Origin: Amycolatopsis thailandensis
Lineage (GTDB): Bacteria; Actinomycetota; Actinomycetes; Mycobacteriales; Pseudonocardiaceae
Length of the DNA stretch: 64,000 bases
NCBI RefSeq assembly: GCF_002234405.1
Contig: NZ_NMQT01000115.1
Span: forward strand, 1-64,000
Reading direction: 5' to 3'
Shown here: piece after piece, positions 30,652 to 39,664 of the stretch
Position numbering within the stretch: the stretch's first letter is position 1
Layout of the letters: the number at the start of each line of letters is the position of its first letter
Translations under genes and position numbers: made by a program
Notes under the pieces: generated by a model
What the model saw: only the letters and a program-made list of their open reading frames with translations
Told to the model about the DNA's origin: nothing
Database searches by the model: none

Positions 30652-31442
30652 CCGGCCGCGTCGCGGTGGTCACCGGCGCTTCCAAGGGGATAGGGCTCGC
30701 GATCGCCCGGACACTGCGCGAGGAAGGCGCCCGGGTCGTCGCGGTGTCCCGCAAGAGCAGTCCGGAACTCGACCTGCTCGCCGGGGCCGATCTGACGCAC
30801 GTCGCGGCCGACCTGATGGATCCCGACGCGCCGGCGGAGGTGGTGGCGCGGGCCGCGGACCTCTACGGCGGCCTCGACATCCTGGTGAACAACGCGGGCG
30901 GGCCGCCACCGGGAGTGATCCTGCCGCGCGCCTCGTTCCTGGACGCCACGGACGAGGAGTGGGGGAAGATGTTCGAGTTCAACCTGTTCTCCGCCGTGCG
31001 CGCCATCCGGGCCGCGCTGCCGCTGATGATCGAACGCGGCGGCGGGTCGATCGTCAACATCTCCTCGTGCAACGCGCGGCAGCCCTCCCCCATCAACGTC
31101 GACTACGGGGCGGCCAAGGCGGGCATGAACAACGTGAGCAAGGTGCTCTCGGACGAATTCGGGCCGCGGGGCATCCGGGTGAACGTGGTCTCCCCCGGCC
31201 CGGTCCGCACCGCCTGGTGGACCGAGGAGGGCGGCGTCGCCGATCTGTTCGCGGCCAAGACCGGGAAGGATCCCGAAACCGTGATGACCGAGGTGGTCCC
31301 GGAAATGATGGGCCTGGCCACCGGCCGGATCGCCGACCCGCAGGAGATCGCCGCCGTGGTCGCGCTGCTGGCCTCACCGTTTTCGGTCAACACCACCGGG
31401 GCGGAGTTCGCGGTGGATTCCGGGTTCGTCAAGACGATCTAG
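30636..31442 (+). CDS. Short-chain dehydrogenase/reductase
   Basis: 268 aa classical SDR. The TGASKGIG cofactor loop (14-21) is followed by LVNNAGG, a catalytic Ser in NISSCNARQPSPINVD and the YxxxK motif in YGAAKAGMNNVSK. The C-terminal TGAEFAVDSGFVKTI is the usual substrate-loop end. An NAD(P)(H)-dependent oxidoreductase; in a diazo pathway it might reduce a quinone or keto intermediate, or replace a diazo group by hydride as reported for avenalumic acid biosynthesis. The ATG overlaps the CreE-like 3' end and has aggag upstream. Exact substrate unknown. Confidence 0.85.
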   Translation: MDLQLTGRVAVVTGASKGIGLAIARTLREEGARVVAVSRKSSPELDLLAGADLTHVAADLMDPDAPAEVVARAADLYGGLDILVNNAGGPPPGVILPRASFLDATDEEWGKMFEFNLFSAVRAIRAALPLMIERGGGSIVNISSCNARQPSPINVDYGAAKAGMNNVSKVLSDEFGPRGIRVNVVSPGPVRTAWWTEEGGVADLFAAKTGKDPETVMTEVVPEMMGLATGRIADPQEIAAVVALLASPFSVNTTGAEFAVDSGFVKTI

Positions 31443-31454
31443 AGGGGAACGGTC

Positions 31455-33113
31455 ATGAACGCACCGGCGAGGACTCCGGTCGCCATCGTGGGAGGCGGGC
31501 CGGTGGGCCTGTTGCTCGCCCTGTTCCTCGACCGCCACGGCGTCCCGTCGGTGGTGTTCGACCTCGCGGAGTCCACATCGGACCAGCCCCGCGGCAGCAC
31601 GCACGGTGCCCGCAGCATGGAGCACTACCGGCGGCTCGGCCTGGCGGACGAGGTCCGGCGGCTCGGCCTTCCTTGGGACTATTCGACGGACATCGCGTTC
31701 TACACCCACTACAACGGGTTCCGGCTCGCCCGCAATCGCCGCCCCGCCGTGCGGGACCTGATGCGCGAAGTCGCTTCGGGACCCCGCACGGCGCAGGTCC
31801 CCGAACCCATGCACCGCGCCAACCAGATGTACGTCGAAAAGTTGCTGTACCGCCGGGCCCGCACCCGGACGCGCATCGATCTGCGGTTCGGCTGGCGGGT
31901 GACCGGGCTCGCCGCCGACGCGGACGGCGTCGATGTCCGGGCCGAGAACGCCCAAGGCCAGGCCCGTGTCTGGCGCGCGGGCCACGTGGCGGGCTGTGAC
32001 GGCGCCCGCGGCGTCGTCCGGCCCCACCTCGGCTCCCGGTACGCCGGAGCGGGCGGGGTGGAGCAGGAGATCCTCGGCGGGCGCACGGTCGCGGCGCATC
32101 TGCGCATTCCCACGCTGTACCGGGACTTCCTGGTCGACGGCGGGGCGTGGAGTCACTGGGCGGTGAACACCGATCTGGTGCTGAACCTCATCGCGCTCAA
32201 CGGGAAGGACGAGTTCTTCCTGCTCACCAGCTCGGCCGATCCGGACTCGGCACCCGACGGGGAGCTCGTCTCGCTCGTACGGCGGGCGGCGGGCGCTCCG
32301 GTCCCGGTCACGGTGCTCGGCAGACGGCCGTGGACGTCGGGGATGGCGCTGGTCGCGGACGACTTCGGCACGGACCGGGTGTTCCTGGCCGGCGACGCGG
32401 CGCATCTGTTCACACCGAACGGCGGTTTCGGGATGAACACCGGGCTCGACGACGCGGCGAACCTGGCCTGGAAGCTGGCCGCGGCGGCGCAGGGCTGGGC
32501 CGGGCCCGGCCTGCTCGCGTCCTACCACCGGGAGCGGCGGCCCATCGCGATCCGCAACACCGGCGCGGCCCGGGAACTCAACCTGGGCCTGGCGAACGTC
32601 GCGCGGCCTCGCTGCGTCGAACAGGACACCGACGAGGGCCGCGCGGAACGCCGACGGCTCGGGCGGCTGCTGGCGGACTACGGCGACCGGACGCTCGACA
32701 CCCTCGGGATCCAGCTCGGCGCGCGGTACGACGGCTCCCCGATCGTCGACGGCACGGACGACCCGCCCGCGGATTCGTTCGACAGCTATTCCCCGAGCAG
32801 TGTGCCGGGAGGCCGGGCGCCGCATCTGTGGCTGGACGACACCCGCGTGACCGGCAGCTCGCTCTTCGACCACTTCGGCGTCGGATTCACGCTGCTCCGC
32901 CTGGGACCGAAGGCACCGCCCGCCGTCGGCCTGCGCACCGAGGCGGCACGGCGGAACATCCCGCTCAAGGTGCTCGATCTGGTCGATCCGCTGGCCCGCG
33001 ACCTCTACGAACGGGATCTGGTGCTGATCCGGCCCGACCAGCACGTGGCCTGGCGGGGCAACCATGTCGACCGGCCCGACCGGCTGCTCGCCACCGTGAC
33101 GGGCGCGAAATGA
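31455..33113 (+). CDS. FAD-dependent aromatic hydroxylase (PHBH/PheA class), candidate CreL counterpart
   Basis: 552 aa. N-terminal FAD-binding VAIVGGGPVGLLLALFLDRH, central family element VAGCDGARGVVR and the second FAD motif VFLAGDAAHLFTPNGGFGMN. The C-terminal thioredoxin-like tail (about 440-552) is as in phenol/pentachlorophenol-type hydroxylases. It adds a hydroxyl group to an aromatic ring, in some cases with decarboxylation or loss of a substituent. In cremeomycin biosynthesis a flavin hydroxylase (CreL) hydroxylates 3,4-AHBA before methylation, so this is the likely equivalent. The ATG has gagggga upstream, and the stop overlaps the CreD-like ATG. Confidence 0.85.
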   Translation: MNAPARTPVAIVGGGPVGLLLALFLDRHGVPSVVFDLAESTSDQPRGSTHGARSMEHYRRLGLADEVRRLGLPWDYSTDIAFYTHYNGFRLARNRRPAVRDLMREVASGPRTAQVPEPMHRANQMYVEKLLYRRARTRTRIDLRFGWRVTGLAADADGVDVRAENAQGQARVWRAGHVAGCDGARGVVRPHLGSRYAGAGGVEQEILGGRTVAAHLRIPTLYRDFLVDGGAWSHWAVNTDLVLNLIALNGKDEFFLLTSSADPDSAPDGELVSLVRRAAGAPVPVTVLGRRPWTSGMALVADDFGTDRVFLAGDAAHLFTPNGGFGMNTGLDDAANLAWKLAAAAQGWAGPGLLASYHRERRPIAIRNTGAARELNLGLANVARPRCVEQDTDEGRAERRRLGRLLADYGDRTLDTLGIQLGARYDGSPIVDGTDDPPADSFDSYSPSSVPGGRAPHLWLDDTRVTGSSLFDHFGVGFTLLRLGPKAPPAVGLRTEAARRNIPLKVLDLVDPLARDLYERDLVLIRPDQHVAWRGNHVDRPDRLLATVTGAK

Positions 33114-34501
33114 GCGCGACGGACTCCGGGCTGCTTTCCCCGGTGCGGGCCGGGACATCGGTCGAAGCGGCCACGGCCGACGAGTCGTGGCTCCAGGCGC
33201 TCCTGGACGCGGAGGCGGGTTTGGCCCGCGCGCAGGCAGAACTCGGCGTCATCCCGGCCGAAGCCGCCGAACGCGTCGGCGCCGTCGTGAAGGCCGTCGA
33301 CCTGGTGAGCCTCGCGAGACGGAGCCGCGAAGCCGCGAACCCGGTGGTGGCCCTGGTCGCCGACCTGACCGCGCTGGTCGCCGAGGTCGATCCGGAAGCC
33401 GCGGAGTACGTCCATCGCGGGTCGACCAGCCAGGACATCGCCGACAGCGCCGCGATGCTGGTCGCGCACCGGGCGACCGGGCTGATCCTGGCCGAACTGG
33501 AGCGGGTGACCGAAGGGCTCGCCAGACTCGCGGAGGAGCACCGGGACCTGGTCATGCCTGGCCGCACACTCGCTCTCCAGGCGGTGCCGGTGACCTTCGG
33601 GCTGAAGGCGGCCGGATGGCTCCAGTCGGTCCTGGCCGCCGAAGACGGGCTGCGCCGCGCGCGAGCCGCGCTTCCCGCGCAGCTCGGTGGCGCCGCGGGC
33701 ACCCTCGCCGGGTACGTCGAGTTCGCCCGGCCCCGGCTCGGCGAAGGCCGGGAAAGGTATCCCGAAGAACTCCTCGCCGGATTCGCCCGCGCGCTGGGCC
33801 TCGCCACACCCGTGCTGCCGTGGCACACCGCCCGCGCCCCGCTGGCCGGACTGGGCTCGGCGCTGGCGATCGTCTCCGGGGCGCTCGGCAAACTGGCCAT
33901 CGACGTCCAGACGTTGTCCCGTACGGAAATCGGCGAGGTCTCCGAACCCGCGGGCGCCGCGCGGGGCGTGTCCTCGGCGATGCCGCACAAGCGGAATCCG
34001 GTGCTGGCCACGCTGATCCGCACGGCCGCGCTCCAGGTGCCCGCGCTCGCCCTGATCCTGACCCAGGCCATGCTCGCCGAGGACGAGCGGCCCGGCGGCG
34101 CGTGGCACGCCGAAGGGCTGCCGTTGCGCGAGTGTCTCCGGCTGACCGGTGGCGCCGCCACCACCGCGGCCGAACTGGTGGAGGGACTGGTGGTGCATCC
34201 GGACCGGATGCGGGAGAACCTGGACCGGACCGGCGGCCTGATCCTGACCGAACGGCTCGCCGCCGTCCTGTCGCCGTCGCTGGGCCGGGTCGCGGCGAAG
34301 GCCTTGATGACCGAAGTCGCGGCCGAAGCCGCGCGCACCGGCGGTTCCCTCGGCGAGACACTGCTGGCCGACCCGGTGCTCGCCGCCCGGTTCGACGGCG
34401 AGGACCTGACGGCCCTGCTGGCTCCCGAGGGGTACACGGGCGCGGCCGGCCGGCTGGTGGATCGCGCGCTGACCGACTACCGGCGGCGCCGGGAGGGTTA
34501 G
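33110..34501 (+). CDS. creD-like: CreD-like nitrosuccinate lyase (fumarase/aspartase superfamily)
   Basis: 463 aa. The superfamily signature is GVSSAMPHKRNP (286-297), and HRGSTSQDIADSA (102-114) supplies the substrate-binding TSQD motif; overall it resembles adenylosuccinate lyase and 3-carboxymuconate cycloisomerase. CreD eliminates nitrous acid from nitrosuccinate, leaving fumarate. The call rests on its being the last gene of the operon that contains the CreE-like oxidase; sequence alone would also allow another argininosuccinate/adenylosuccinate-type lyase. It overlaps the hydroxylase gene by ATGA. Two long hairpins follow within 220 bp and mark the right end of the cluster. Confidence 0.8.
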   Translation: MSATDSGLLSPVRAGTSVEAATADESWLQALLDAEAGLARAQAELGVIPAEAAERVGAVVKAVDLVSLARRSREAANPVVALVADLTALVAEVDPEAAEYVHRGSTSQDIADSAAMLVAHRATGLILAELERVTEGLARLAEEHRDLVMPGRTLALQAVPVTFGLKAAGWLQSVLAAEDGLRRARAALPAQLGGAAGTLAGYVEFARPRLGEGRERYPEELLAGFARALGLATPVLPWHTARAPLAGLGSALAIVSGALGKLAIDVQTLSRTEIGEVSEPAGAARGVSSAMPHKRNPVLATLIRTAALQVPALALILTQAMLAEDERPGGAWHAEGLPLRECLRLTGGAATTAAELVEGLVVHPDRMRENLDRTGGLILTERLAAVLSPSLGRVAAKALMTEVAAEAARTGGSLGETLLADPVLAARFDGEDLTALLAPEGYTGAAGRLVDRALTDYRRRREG

Positions 34502-34532
34502 GGCAAACGTGTCGCGTCAGGTGGCCGGTCCG

Positions 34533-34577
34533 TGAAGGCCTCCTTCCCTACCTTCAGAGTAGGGAAGGAGGCCTTCA
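34533..34577. terminator. Perfect 19-bp GTGAAGGCCTCCTT-class hairpin after the CreD-like gene
   Basis: Arms 34533-34551 and 34559-34577 are exact complements with a 7-nt loop, 31 bp after the stop of the biosynthetic operon. Likely terminator of the long plus-strand operon 23831-34501. Confidence 0.65.
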
Positions 34578-34667
34578 TGCCTTGCGCAGCACGTGACTCA
34601 TGTGTCCACAAAGGACACTTTTAGCGGGACGAATGTCCACTTTCTGCCTAAATGTTTGGTTTCACGC

Positions 34668-34721
34668 GGGGGTCGTGAGTGGCAAAGAGGGTTAGAACCC
34701 TCTTTGCCACTCACGACCCCC
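34668..34721. terminator. 26-bp perfect palindrome between convergent operons
   Basis: Arms 34668-34693 and 34696-34721 (gggggtcgtgagtggcaaag and onward) are exact reverse complements separated by only 2 nt. It lies 3' of both the CreD-like gene and the convergent subtilase gene. A 16-nt fragment of the left arm recurs at 414-429. The remainder of this 340-bp gap holds nothing else recognisable. Confidence 0.6.
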
Positions 34722-34841
34722 TTCCGAAATAGTGCCAATCGCCGAAATAGGGCGCCTAAGTCCCGAAAACCGTCCCTTATGGACACTCGAGAGAGTCGCC
34801 GGGGCTCGTTGGCAAACCCGCTCCAGCCTCCGACACGACAC

Positions 34842-37800
34842 TCACCGCAGGCGGTAGGCGTTCGTGATCGTCTGCGTCACCGAGTTCCCGGCCGAATCCG
34901 TCGCCGACAGCCGCAGCGACACGAAGGGCGAGGAGCCGAACGGCGGCGTGACGACGAAGGCCTGCCGCCGCGGACCGCTGCCGAAGACGAGCTGCCGTCG
35001 CCAGGTTTTCCCGCCGTCGAAAGAAGCCTCGGCGGTGACCTGCCGGAGAGTGCCCGTCATTCCCGCTGACCGCTCGACCTCGATCGGCACGGCGAGCGGG
35101 AACAGGCGCCAGGTGTCGTTGGCCGGGCCGAGCGACGGGGTGGCCTTCAGCGTCATGAGCGGCAGCGGCGTCTCCCCTGCCGTCCGCTGCGAGCGGAACT
35201 TCCACGACATGGCCACGGTGCCGGACAACTCGGCGTTGGCGCCTTCCGGCCGTTTCGCGTCGACGGTCAGCGTGTAGTCGCCCGCTTCGGGCGGCACGGT
35301 GAAGGTGACCGGGCCGGCGTTCGGCCAGATGTGGCCGGGAACCTTGGGGACCGAACCGATCTCCTTCCCGTTCCGCGACACCCGCGTCGTGCCTTCCATC
35401 GCCGAAACGCTGACGCGCTCACCCCTCGCCGAAAGCAGCGGAAGCAGGACGCTGAAGGTGTCACCGTCACGGACCGTCTTGGTCAGCTTTCCCAGGGTCG
35501 GACCGACGACCGCGCGATTCCAGTCCTCTTCGGACTTCTGACCCGGGCGGTATTCCACCCCCGAGGCGGTTTCGTGGATGTCACCCAAAGTTCCGTTGGA
35601 GCCGACCCGTTCCACGAAGAGCCGCTTCAGCCAGCGGATCTTCCCGGCGGTGTAGAACTCCTCGCGCGTCGAGGGCAACTGTGCCTGAGCGGTGAGGAAC
35701 CAGGCGTTGCCGAGGGCGACTTCGTTGTCGTAGGGCGAGGGCAGCACGTGCAGGTTGCCCCATTGCCTGCCGGTGGAGGCGTAGGTGGCGTTCACCTTCG
35801 CCAGTTCGTGGTCGCGCACCCGGTACGCGGAAACGTCGGGAACCCGGCCTTTGCTGGGGAATTGCAGGTTGTAGACGTACGGGCTGTTCTCCGAACGGCC
35901 CTCGGCGGTCTGCTTGCTCAGCATGGTCGTGACGAGGAAGTCGAAGTCGGGCACGTCCGTGCGGGTGGGGGCGACGTAGGAGAACTGCTCTTCATGGAAG
36001 AGCCTCGGCTGATACCACGAATGGCTCGTCGCTCCCCGGCCCGCGACCCGTTCGGAGAAGACGACGATCTGACCGTTCGAACTGGCGTCCTCGCGATCCG
36101 TCCGCACCGTCACGGGTTTCGCCGATCGTCCGTCCAGCACCACTTCCCGGTTCCGGTCGAGCACGAAACCCGGCTCGCTGACCAGGTTCGACCCCGTCGG
36201 CTCGTTGATCTGCGCGACGAACAGGTAGCGGCCCTGCGGCAACCGGACCGGCCCGCCGCCTTCCCGTGCGTCGTAGATCTTCGTGTCGCCACTGTCCAGA
36301 TTGGTCACGATCAGGATGCCGCTCGGCCCCTGCGGACCGGGGCCGTTGCCCTTGCGGTCGAAGAGCTTGACGTCGGCCGTGAAGACCTCGCGCTGCAGGT
36401 CTGCGCCGATCAGGCTGCGGACTTCGGCGCCGGAGGCGGACGTGGCGAGCAGGGTGCCGCCATACGCGCCGCGAGGTTTCTGCCCGGGGTGCACGGTGAC
36501 CACCGCGGTCGCGGTCGCCCCGGCCGGCACGGTGATCCGCGGCCGGTCGACCGTGAACAGGCCGTCGACAGCGGGCTTCCCGTTCTCGTCGCGGACGTCC
36601 AGCCGCAGATCGAGATCGACGGGCGCGTCCCCGCTGTTGCGGTAGGTGATCTCCCGGGTCAGCGGTTTCGGGTCGGCCACCGGAACGGTGCCGAAGGCCA
36701 GCGTGCTGACGTCGGCGTTCACGCGCTGCCCGACAGCCTTGGCGACGTCGGTGCGTCCCGCTCCCTGCTGGAAGACGGTCAGTCCTTCAGCCGGCTTCGC
36801 GCTGCCCGTGAGACCGGCCTTGATCTGCTCCGGCCGCCAGTCGGGATGCTGCTGGACGAGCAACGCCGCCGCGCCCGCAACATGCGGCGTCGCCATCGAG
36901 GTGCCCGACATCGGCTGGTAGCCGCCGCCGGCTTTCGCCGCGACGATCTCCACGCCCGGCGCGGTGATCTCCGGCTTGACCGCGTTGTCGCCCTTGCGCG
37001 GCCCCTTGCCGGAGAACGACGCGAGCGCGTCGGCCCGGTCCACCGCGCCGACGGTGAGTGCCGCGTCGGCGCTGCCCGGCGATCCGATCGTGCCCGCGCC
37101 GCGTTCCCCGTCGTTGCCCGCGGCGATCACGAACAGGACGCCGTGCTCCTCGCTGAGCCGGTTCACCGCCGCTTCCAGCGGATCGATGTCCTCGCCGTCT
37201 TCACCGCCGAGGCTCAGGTTGATCACCTTGGCGCCTTCGGCGACGGCCCACTCCATCCCGCTGATGATCTCCGACCAGCCGCCGCTGCCGTCGTCCCCCA
37301 GCACCTTGCCCACGAGCAGCCCGGCGTCGGGCGCGACACCCTTGAGCCGTCCGGCGGACGCCGCACCGGACCCGAGGATGGTCGAGGCGACGTGGGTGCC
37401 GTGGCCGTGCCGGTCGGTGGGGTCGCCACCGCCGGAGAAGTCCTTGGCGGCGACCACCTTGCCCGCCAGATCCGGGTGACCGGCGTCGACACCGGTGTCC
37501 AGCACCGCGACCTTGACGTCCTTGCCGGTGAACCCGCTCCGCCAGGCCTGCGGCGCGCCGATCTGGGGCACGCTGTGGTCGAGGTTCGCCTTGACCCGGT
37601 GGTCCAGCCACACCTTCCGCACCGAAGCCGCGTGAGGGCCGGTCAACGTGGACCAGAACTCGCCCGCGCGCTCCTTGGGCTGGGCGAACGCGGTCGCGCC
37701 GACGCTGTCGAGCCGCCGGACCGCGGTCGCGCCCGCGACGGCCACCGCACCGTACTGCCGCACGATCAGCGGGAGGGTCGATCGCGCGCTGTCGTCGTAG

Positions 37801-38141
37801 CCGTCGGCGAGCAGCCGGTCGATCCGGAACAGCCGCTCGTCCAAGACGCCCTTCGCCACCAGCGGGAGGGCGTCGGCCGGGTAGACCGACCAGCCGTCCT
37901 TGTCCTGGCTGCGCTGGAAGCCCATCCGTTCGCGGCCGGGTCCCGGCCGCACGGAGAGGGCGGGCACCTCGCCTCGCCGCTCCTGCACGGTGATCCGGTC
38001 ACCGGTGATCAGGGTGAGGGTGCGCGGGCCGGGCGCCGCGGCGCTCTCCTCCGGTGACAGGCCGGGCGCGGCCTGCGCGCCGGTCGCTCCGAGCATGGTC
38101 ACCAGGAGCAGGCCTGCCAGGACAGGGGCTCTTCGGCGCAT
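34842..38141 (-). CDS. Large secreted S8 subtilisin-like serine protease
   Basis: 1099 aa. Signal peptide: MRRRAPVLAGLLLVTMLGAT, then GAQAA. A propeptide precedes the catalytic domain (about 200-460), which has the full triad: Asp215 in VAVLDTGVDAGHPD, His247 in RHGHGTHVAST and Ser415 in MSGTSMATPHVAGAA. The C-terminal 600 residues are beta-rich extension domains, including a Fn3-like segment near 540-610. Predicted secreted degradative protease. The ATG at 38141 has ggaggt 6 nt upstream and starts the signal peptide; the frame stays open 117 bp further without support. It is convergent with the diazo-type cluster and probably unrelated to it. Confidence 0.92.
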   Translation of the reverse strand: MRRRAPVLAGLLLVTMLGATGAQAAPGLSPEESAAAPGPRTLTLITGDRITVQERRGEVPALSVRPGPGRERMGFQRSQDKDGWSVYPADALPLVAKGVLDERLFRIDRLLADGYDDSARSTLPLIVRQYGAVAVAGATAVRRLDSVGATAFAQPKERAGEFWSTLTGPHAASVRKVWLDHRVKANLDHSVPQIGAPQAWRSGFTGKDVKVAVLDTGVDAGHPDLAGKVVAAKDFSGGGDPTDRHGHGTHVASTILGSGAASAGRLKGVAPDAGLLVGKVLGDDGSGGWSEIISGMEWAVAEGAKVINLSLGGEDGEDIDPLEAAVNRLSEEHGVLFVIAAGNDGERGAGTIGSPGSADAALTVGAVDRADALASFSGKGPRKGDNAVKPEITAPGVEIVAAKAGGGYQPMSGTSMATPHVAGAAALLVQQHPDWRPEQIKAGLTGSAKPAEGLTVFQQGAGRTDVAKAVGQRVNADVSTLAFGTVPVADPKPLTREITYRNSGDAPVDLDLRLDVRDENGKPAVDGLFTVDRPRITVPAGATATAVVTVHPGQKPRGAYGGTLLATSASGAEVRSLIGADLQREVFTADVKLFDRKGNGPGPQGPSGILIVTNLDSGDTKIYDAREGGGPVRLPQGRYLFVAQINEPTGSNLVSEPGFVLDRNREVVLDGRSAKPVTVRTDREDASSNGQIVVFSERVAGRGATSHSWYQPRLFHEEQFSYVAPTRTDVPDFDFLVTTMLSKQTAEGRSENSPYVYNLQFPSKGRVPDVSAYRVRDHELAKVNATYASTGRQWGNLHVLPSPYDNEVALGNAWFLTAQAQLPSTREEFYTAGKIRWLKRLFVERVGSNGTLGDIHETASGVEYRPGQKSEEDWNRAVVGPTLGKLTKTVRDGDTFSVLLPLLSARGERVSVSAMEGTTRVSRNGKEIGSVPKVPGHIWPNAGPVTFTVPPEAGDYTLTVDAKRPEGANAELSGTVAMSWKFRSQRTAGETPLPLMTLKATPSLGPANDTWRLFPLAVPIEVERSAGMTGTLRQVTAEASFDGGKTWRRQLVFGSGPRRQAFVVTPPFGSSPFVSLRLSATDSAGNSVTQTITNAYRLR

Positions 38142-38355
38142 GTGGCACCTCCGTTTGCGCTCGTATCGGTGCGCCGAGGCTTTCGGAAGTGCAGGTCGGA
38201 GCGCTATACGTCGGGACCGATCAGGTCGCCCGGAATATCCGTTCGGGCACGGGCCCACCCATCGTGACGACGATCACAGGGGGCGCATCCCTATAAACCA
38301 ACCGCTTAGTACGGCAGACTCGGCGTCACTTCCACTCGACGACGAGGAGTCACCC

Positions 38356-39117
38356 GTGACCGAACATCCCTCCCGCGTAGCGATCGTCACCGGCGCCGGC
38401 CGCGGCATCGGCGCGGCGGTGGCCAAGCGGCTCGCTTCCGACGGGTTCGCCGTCGGCCTGCTGGACCTCGACGAGGCGGGCGTCAAGCAGGGTGCCGAGG
38501 CGATCGTCGCCGAGGGCGGCAAGGCCGTCGGCGTCTCGCTGGACGTCAACGACGCGGCACAGGTCGAAGCCGCGGTGACCCGGGTGGCCGAGGAACTCGG
38601 CGCGCCGACCGTGCTGATCAACAACGCCGGCATCACCCGCGACAACCTGCTGTTCAAGATGACCGAACAGGACTGGGACTCGGTGCTGGGCGTGCACCTG
38701 AAGGGCTCGTTCCTGATGACCCGCGAGGTGCAGAAGTACCAGACGCAGGAGAAGTGGGGCCGCATCGTCAACCTGTCCAGCACGTCGGCGCTGGGCAACC
38801 GCGGCCAGGTCAACTACTCCGCGGCCAAGGCGGGCATGCAGGGCTTCACCAAGACCCTCGCGATCGAACTGGGCAAGTTCAACGTCACCGCGAACGCCAT
38901 CGCCCCGGGCTTCATCGCCACCGACATGACCGCGGCGACCGCCGAGCGGATCGGCATGACGTTCGAGGACTTCAAGGCGGCGGCCGCGTCGCAGATCCCG
39001 GTGCAGCGCGTCGGCACCCCCGACGACATCGCCAACCTCGCGTCGTTCCTGGTGAGCGACGGCGCCGGGTTCATCTCCGGCCAGGTCATCTACGTCGCCG
39101 GCGGACCGAAGGACTGA
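38356..39117 (+). CDS. FabG-like 3-oxoacyl reductase / 3-hydroxyacyl dehydrogenase (SDR)
   Basis: 253 aa. VTGAGRGIGAAVAK cofactor loop, LINNAGI, catalytic Ser in NLSSTSALGNRGQVN, YSAAKAG with the catalytic Tyr/Lys, and AIAPGFIATDM, all as in FabG. It interconverts 3-oxoacyl and 3-hydroxyacyl thioesters with NAD(P)(H). The stop is 3 bp before the MaoC hydratase gene, so the pair would catalyse reduction and hydration/dehydration of the same acyl chain. GTG start with gaggag upstream. The promoter gap (38142-38355) includes tataaa at 38292. Confidence 0.88.
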   Translation: MTEHPSRVAIVTGAGRGIGAAVAKRLASDGFAVGLLDLDEAGVKQGAEAIVAEGGKAVGVSLDVNDAAQVEAAVTRVAEELGAPTVLINNAGITRDNLLFKMTEQDWDSVLGVHLKGSFLMTREVQKYQTQEKWGRIVNLSSTSALGNRGQVNYSAAKAGMQGFTKTLAIELGKFNVTANAIAPGFIATDMTAATAERIGMTFEDFKAAAASQIPVQRVGTPDDIANLASFLVSDGAGFISGQVIYVAGGPKD

Positions 39118-39120
39118 GCC

Positions 39121-39573
39121 ATGCGCGAATTCGCCTCCCTGCAGGAGTTCGAGAACGCCGTCGGCGAGCACTTCGGCTACAGCGAATGGCTCACGCTCAC
39201 CCAGGACCGGGTGAACCTGTTCGCCGACGCCACCGACGACCACCAGTGGATCCACGTCGACGTCGAGAAGGCGGCCGAAGGCCCGTTCGGGGCGCCGATC
39301 GCCCACGGCTTCCTGACGCTGTCGCTGATCTCGGGCTTCGTCGGGAAGCTCTACCGGGTCCACGGACTGAAGATGGGCATCAACTACGGCCTGAACAAGG
39401 TCCGGTTCCCCCAGCCGGTCAAGGTGGGCTCGAAGATCCGCGCGGGCGCCGAACTGGTCGAGGTCACCGACGTCACCGGTGGCAAACAGGCCGTCGTCCG
39501 GTGGACGATCGAGATCGCCGGCGAGCCGAAGCCGGCGTGTGTCGCGGAGATGGTCGTCCGGCTGATCGCCTGA
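39121..39573 (+). CDS. MaoC-family enoyl-CoA hydratase
   Basis: 150 aa, a single hot-dog fold. The signature FADATDDHQWIHVDVEKA contains the Asp/His catalytic pair of (R)-specific enoyl-CoA hydratases (hydratase 2 motif), followed by PIAHGFLTLSLI. It hydrates trans-2-enoyl thioesters or runs in reverse. Forms an operon with the preceding SDR. A TetR-type palindrome lies 44 bp after its stop, before the next gene, so the following genes probably have their own regulated promoter. Confidence 0.9.
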   Translation: MREFASLQEFENAVGEHFGYSEWLTLTQDRVNLFADATDDHQWIHVDVEKAAEGPFGAPIAHGFLTLSLISGFVGKLYRVHGLKMGINYGLNKVRFPQPVKVGSKIRAGAELVEVTDVTGGKQAVVRWTIEIAGEPKPACVAEMVVRLIA

Positions 39574-39614
39574 GCGGGTGACCTCCGGCACCTCGCCGGG
39601 CCACCACTACCCGA

Positions 39615-39635
39615 CATACCGACCGGTCGGTACTG
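39615..39635. promoter_or_regulatory. TetR-type operator upstream of the ACAD11-like/ACAD operon
   Basis: taccgaccggtcggta (39617-39632) is a perfect 16-bp palindrome, 33 bp upstream of the ACAD11-like gene. A near copy (taccggccggtttg) lies just upstream of the tetR gene at 45339. The pairing strongly suggests control of this operon by that TetR. Confidence 0.7.
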
Positions 39636-39664
39636 TAACCGGAAAGCGAGACGCTGGAGGCACC

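Noticed and set aside
33110..34501. Purine biosynthesis adenylosuccinate lyase (purB)
   Set aside because: The superfamily signature fits, but the gene overlaps the hydroxylase of a CreE-containing operon and has no purine neighbours, so nitrosuccinate lyase is the better call.
34842..38141. Subtilase as part of the diazo-type cluster
   Set aside because: It is convergent, separated by two terminator-like hairpins, and is a general secreted protease.
38285..38320. TetR-type operator upstream of the FabG-like gene
   Set aside because: An AT-rich patch with tataaa and accgcttagt is present, but no convincing palindrome or match to the other TetR sites was found.
39578..39664. Longer N-terminus for the ACAD11-like kinase
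   Set aside because: It would run through the TetR palindrome, and the ATG at 39665 has a clear ggagg site.
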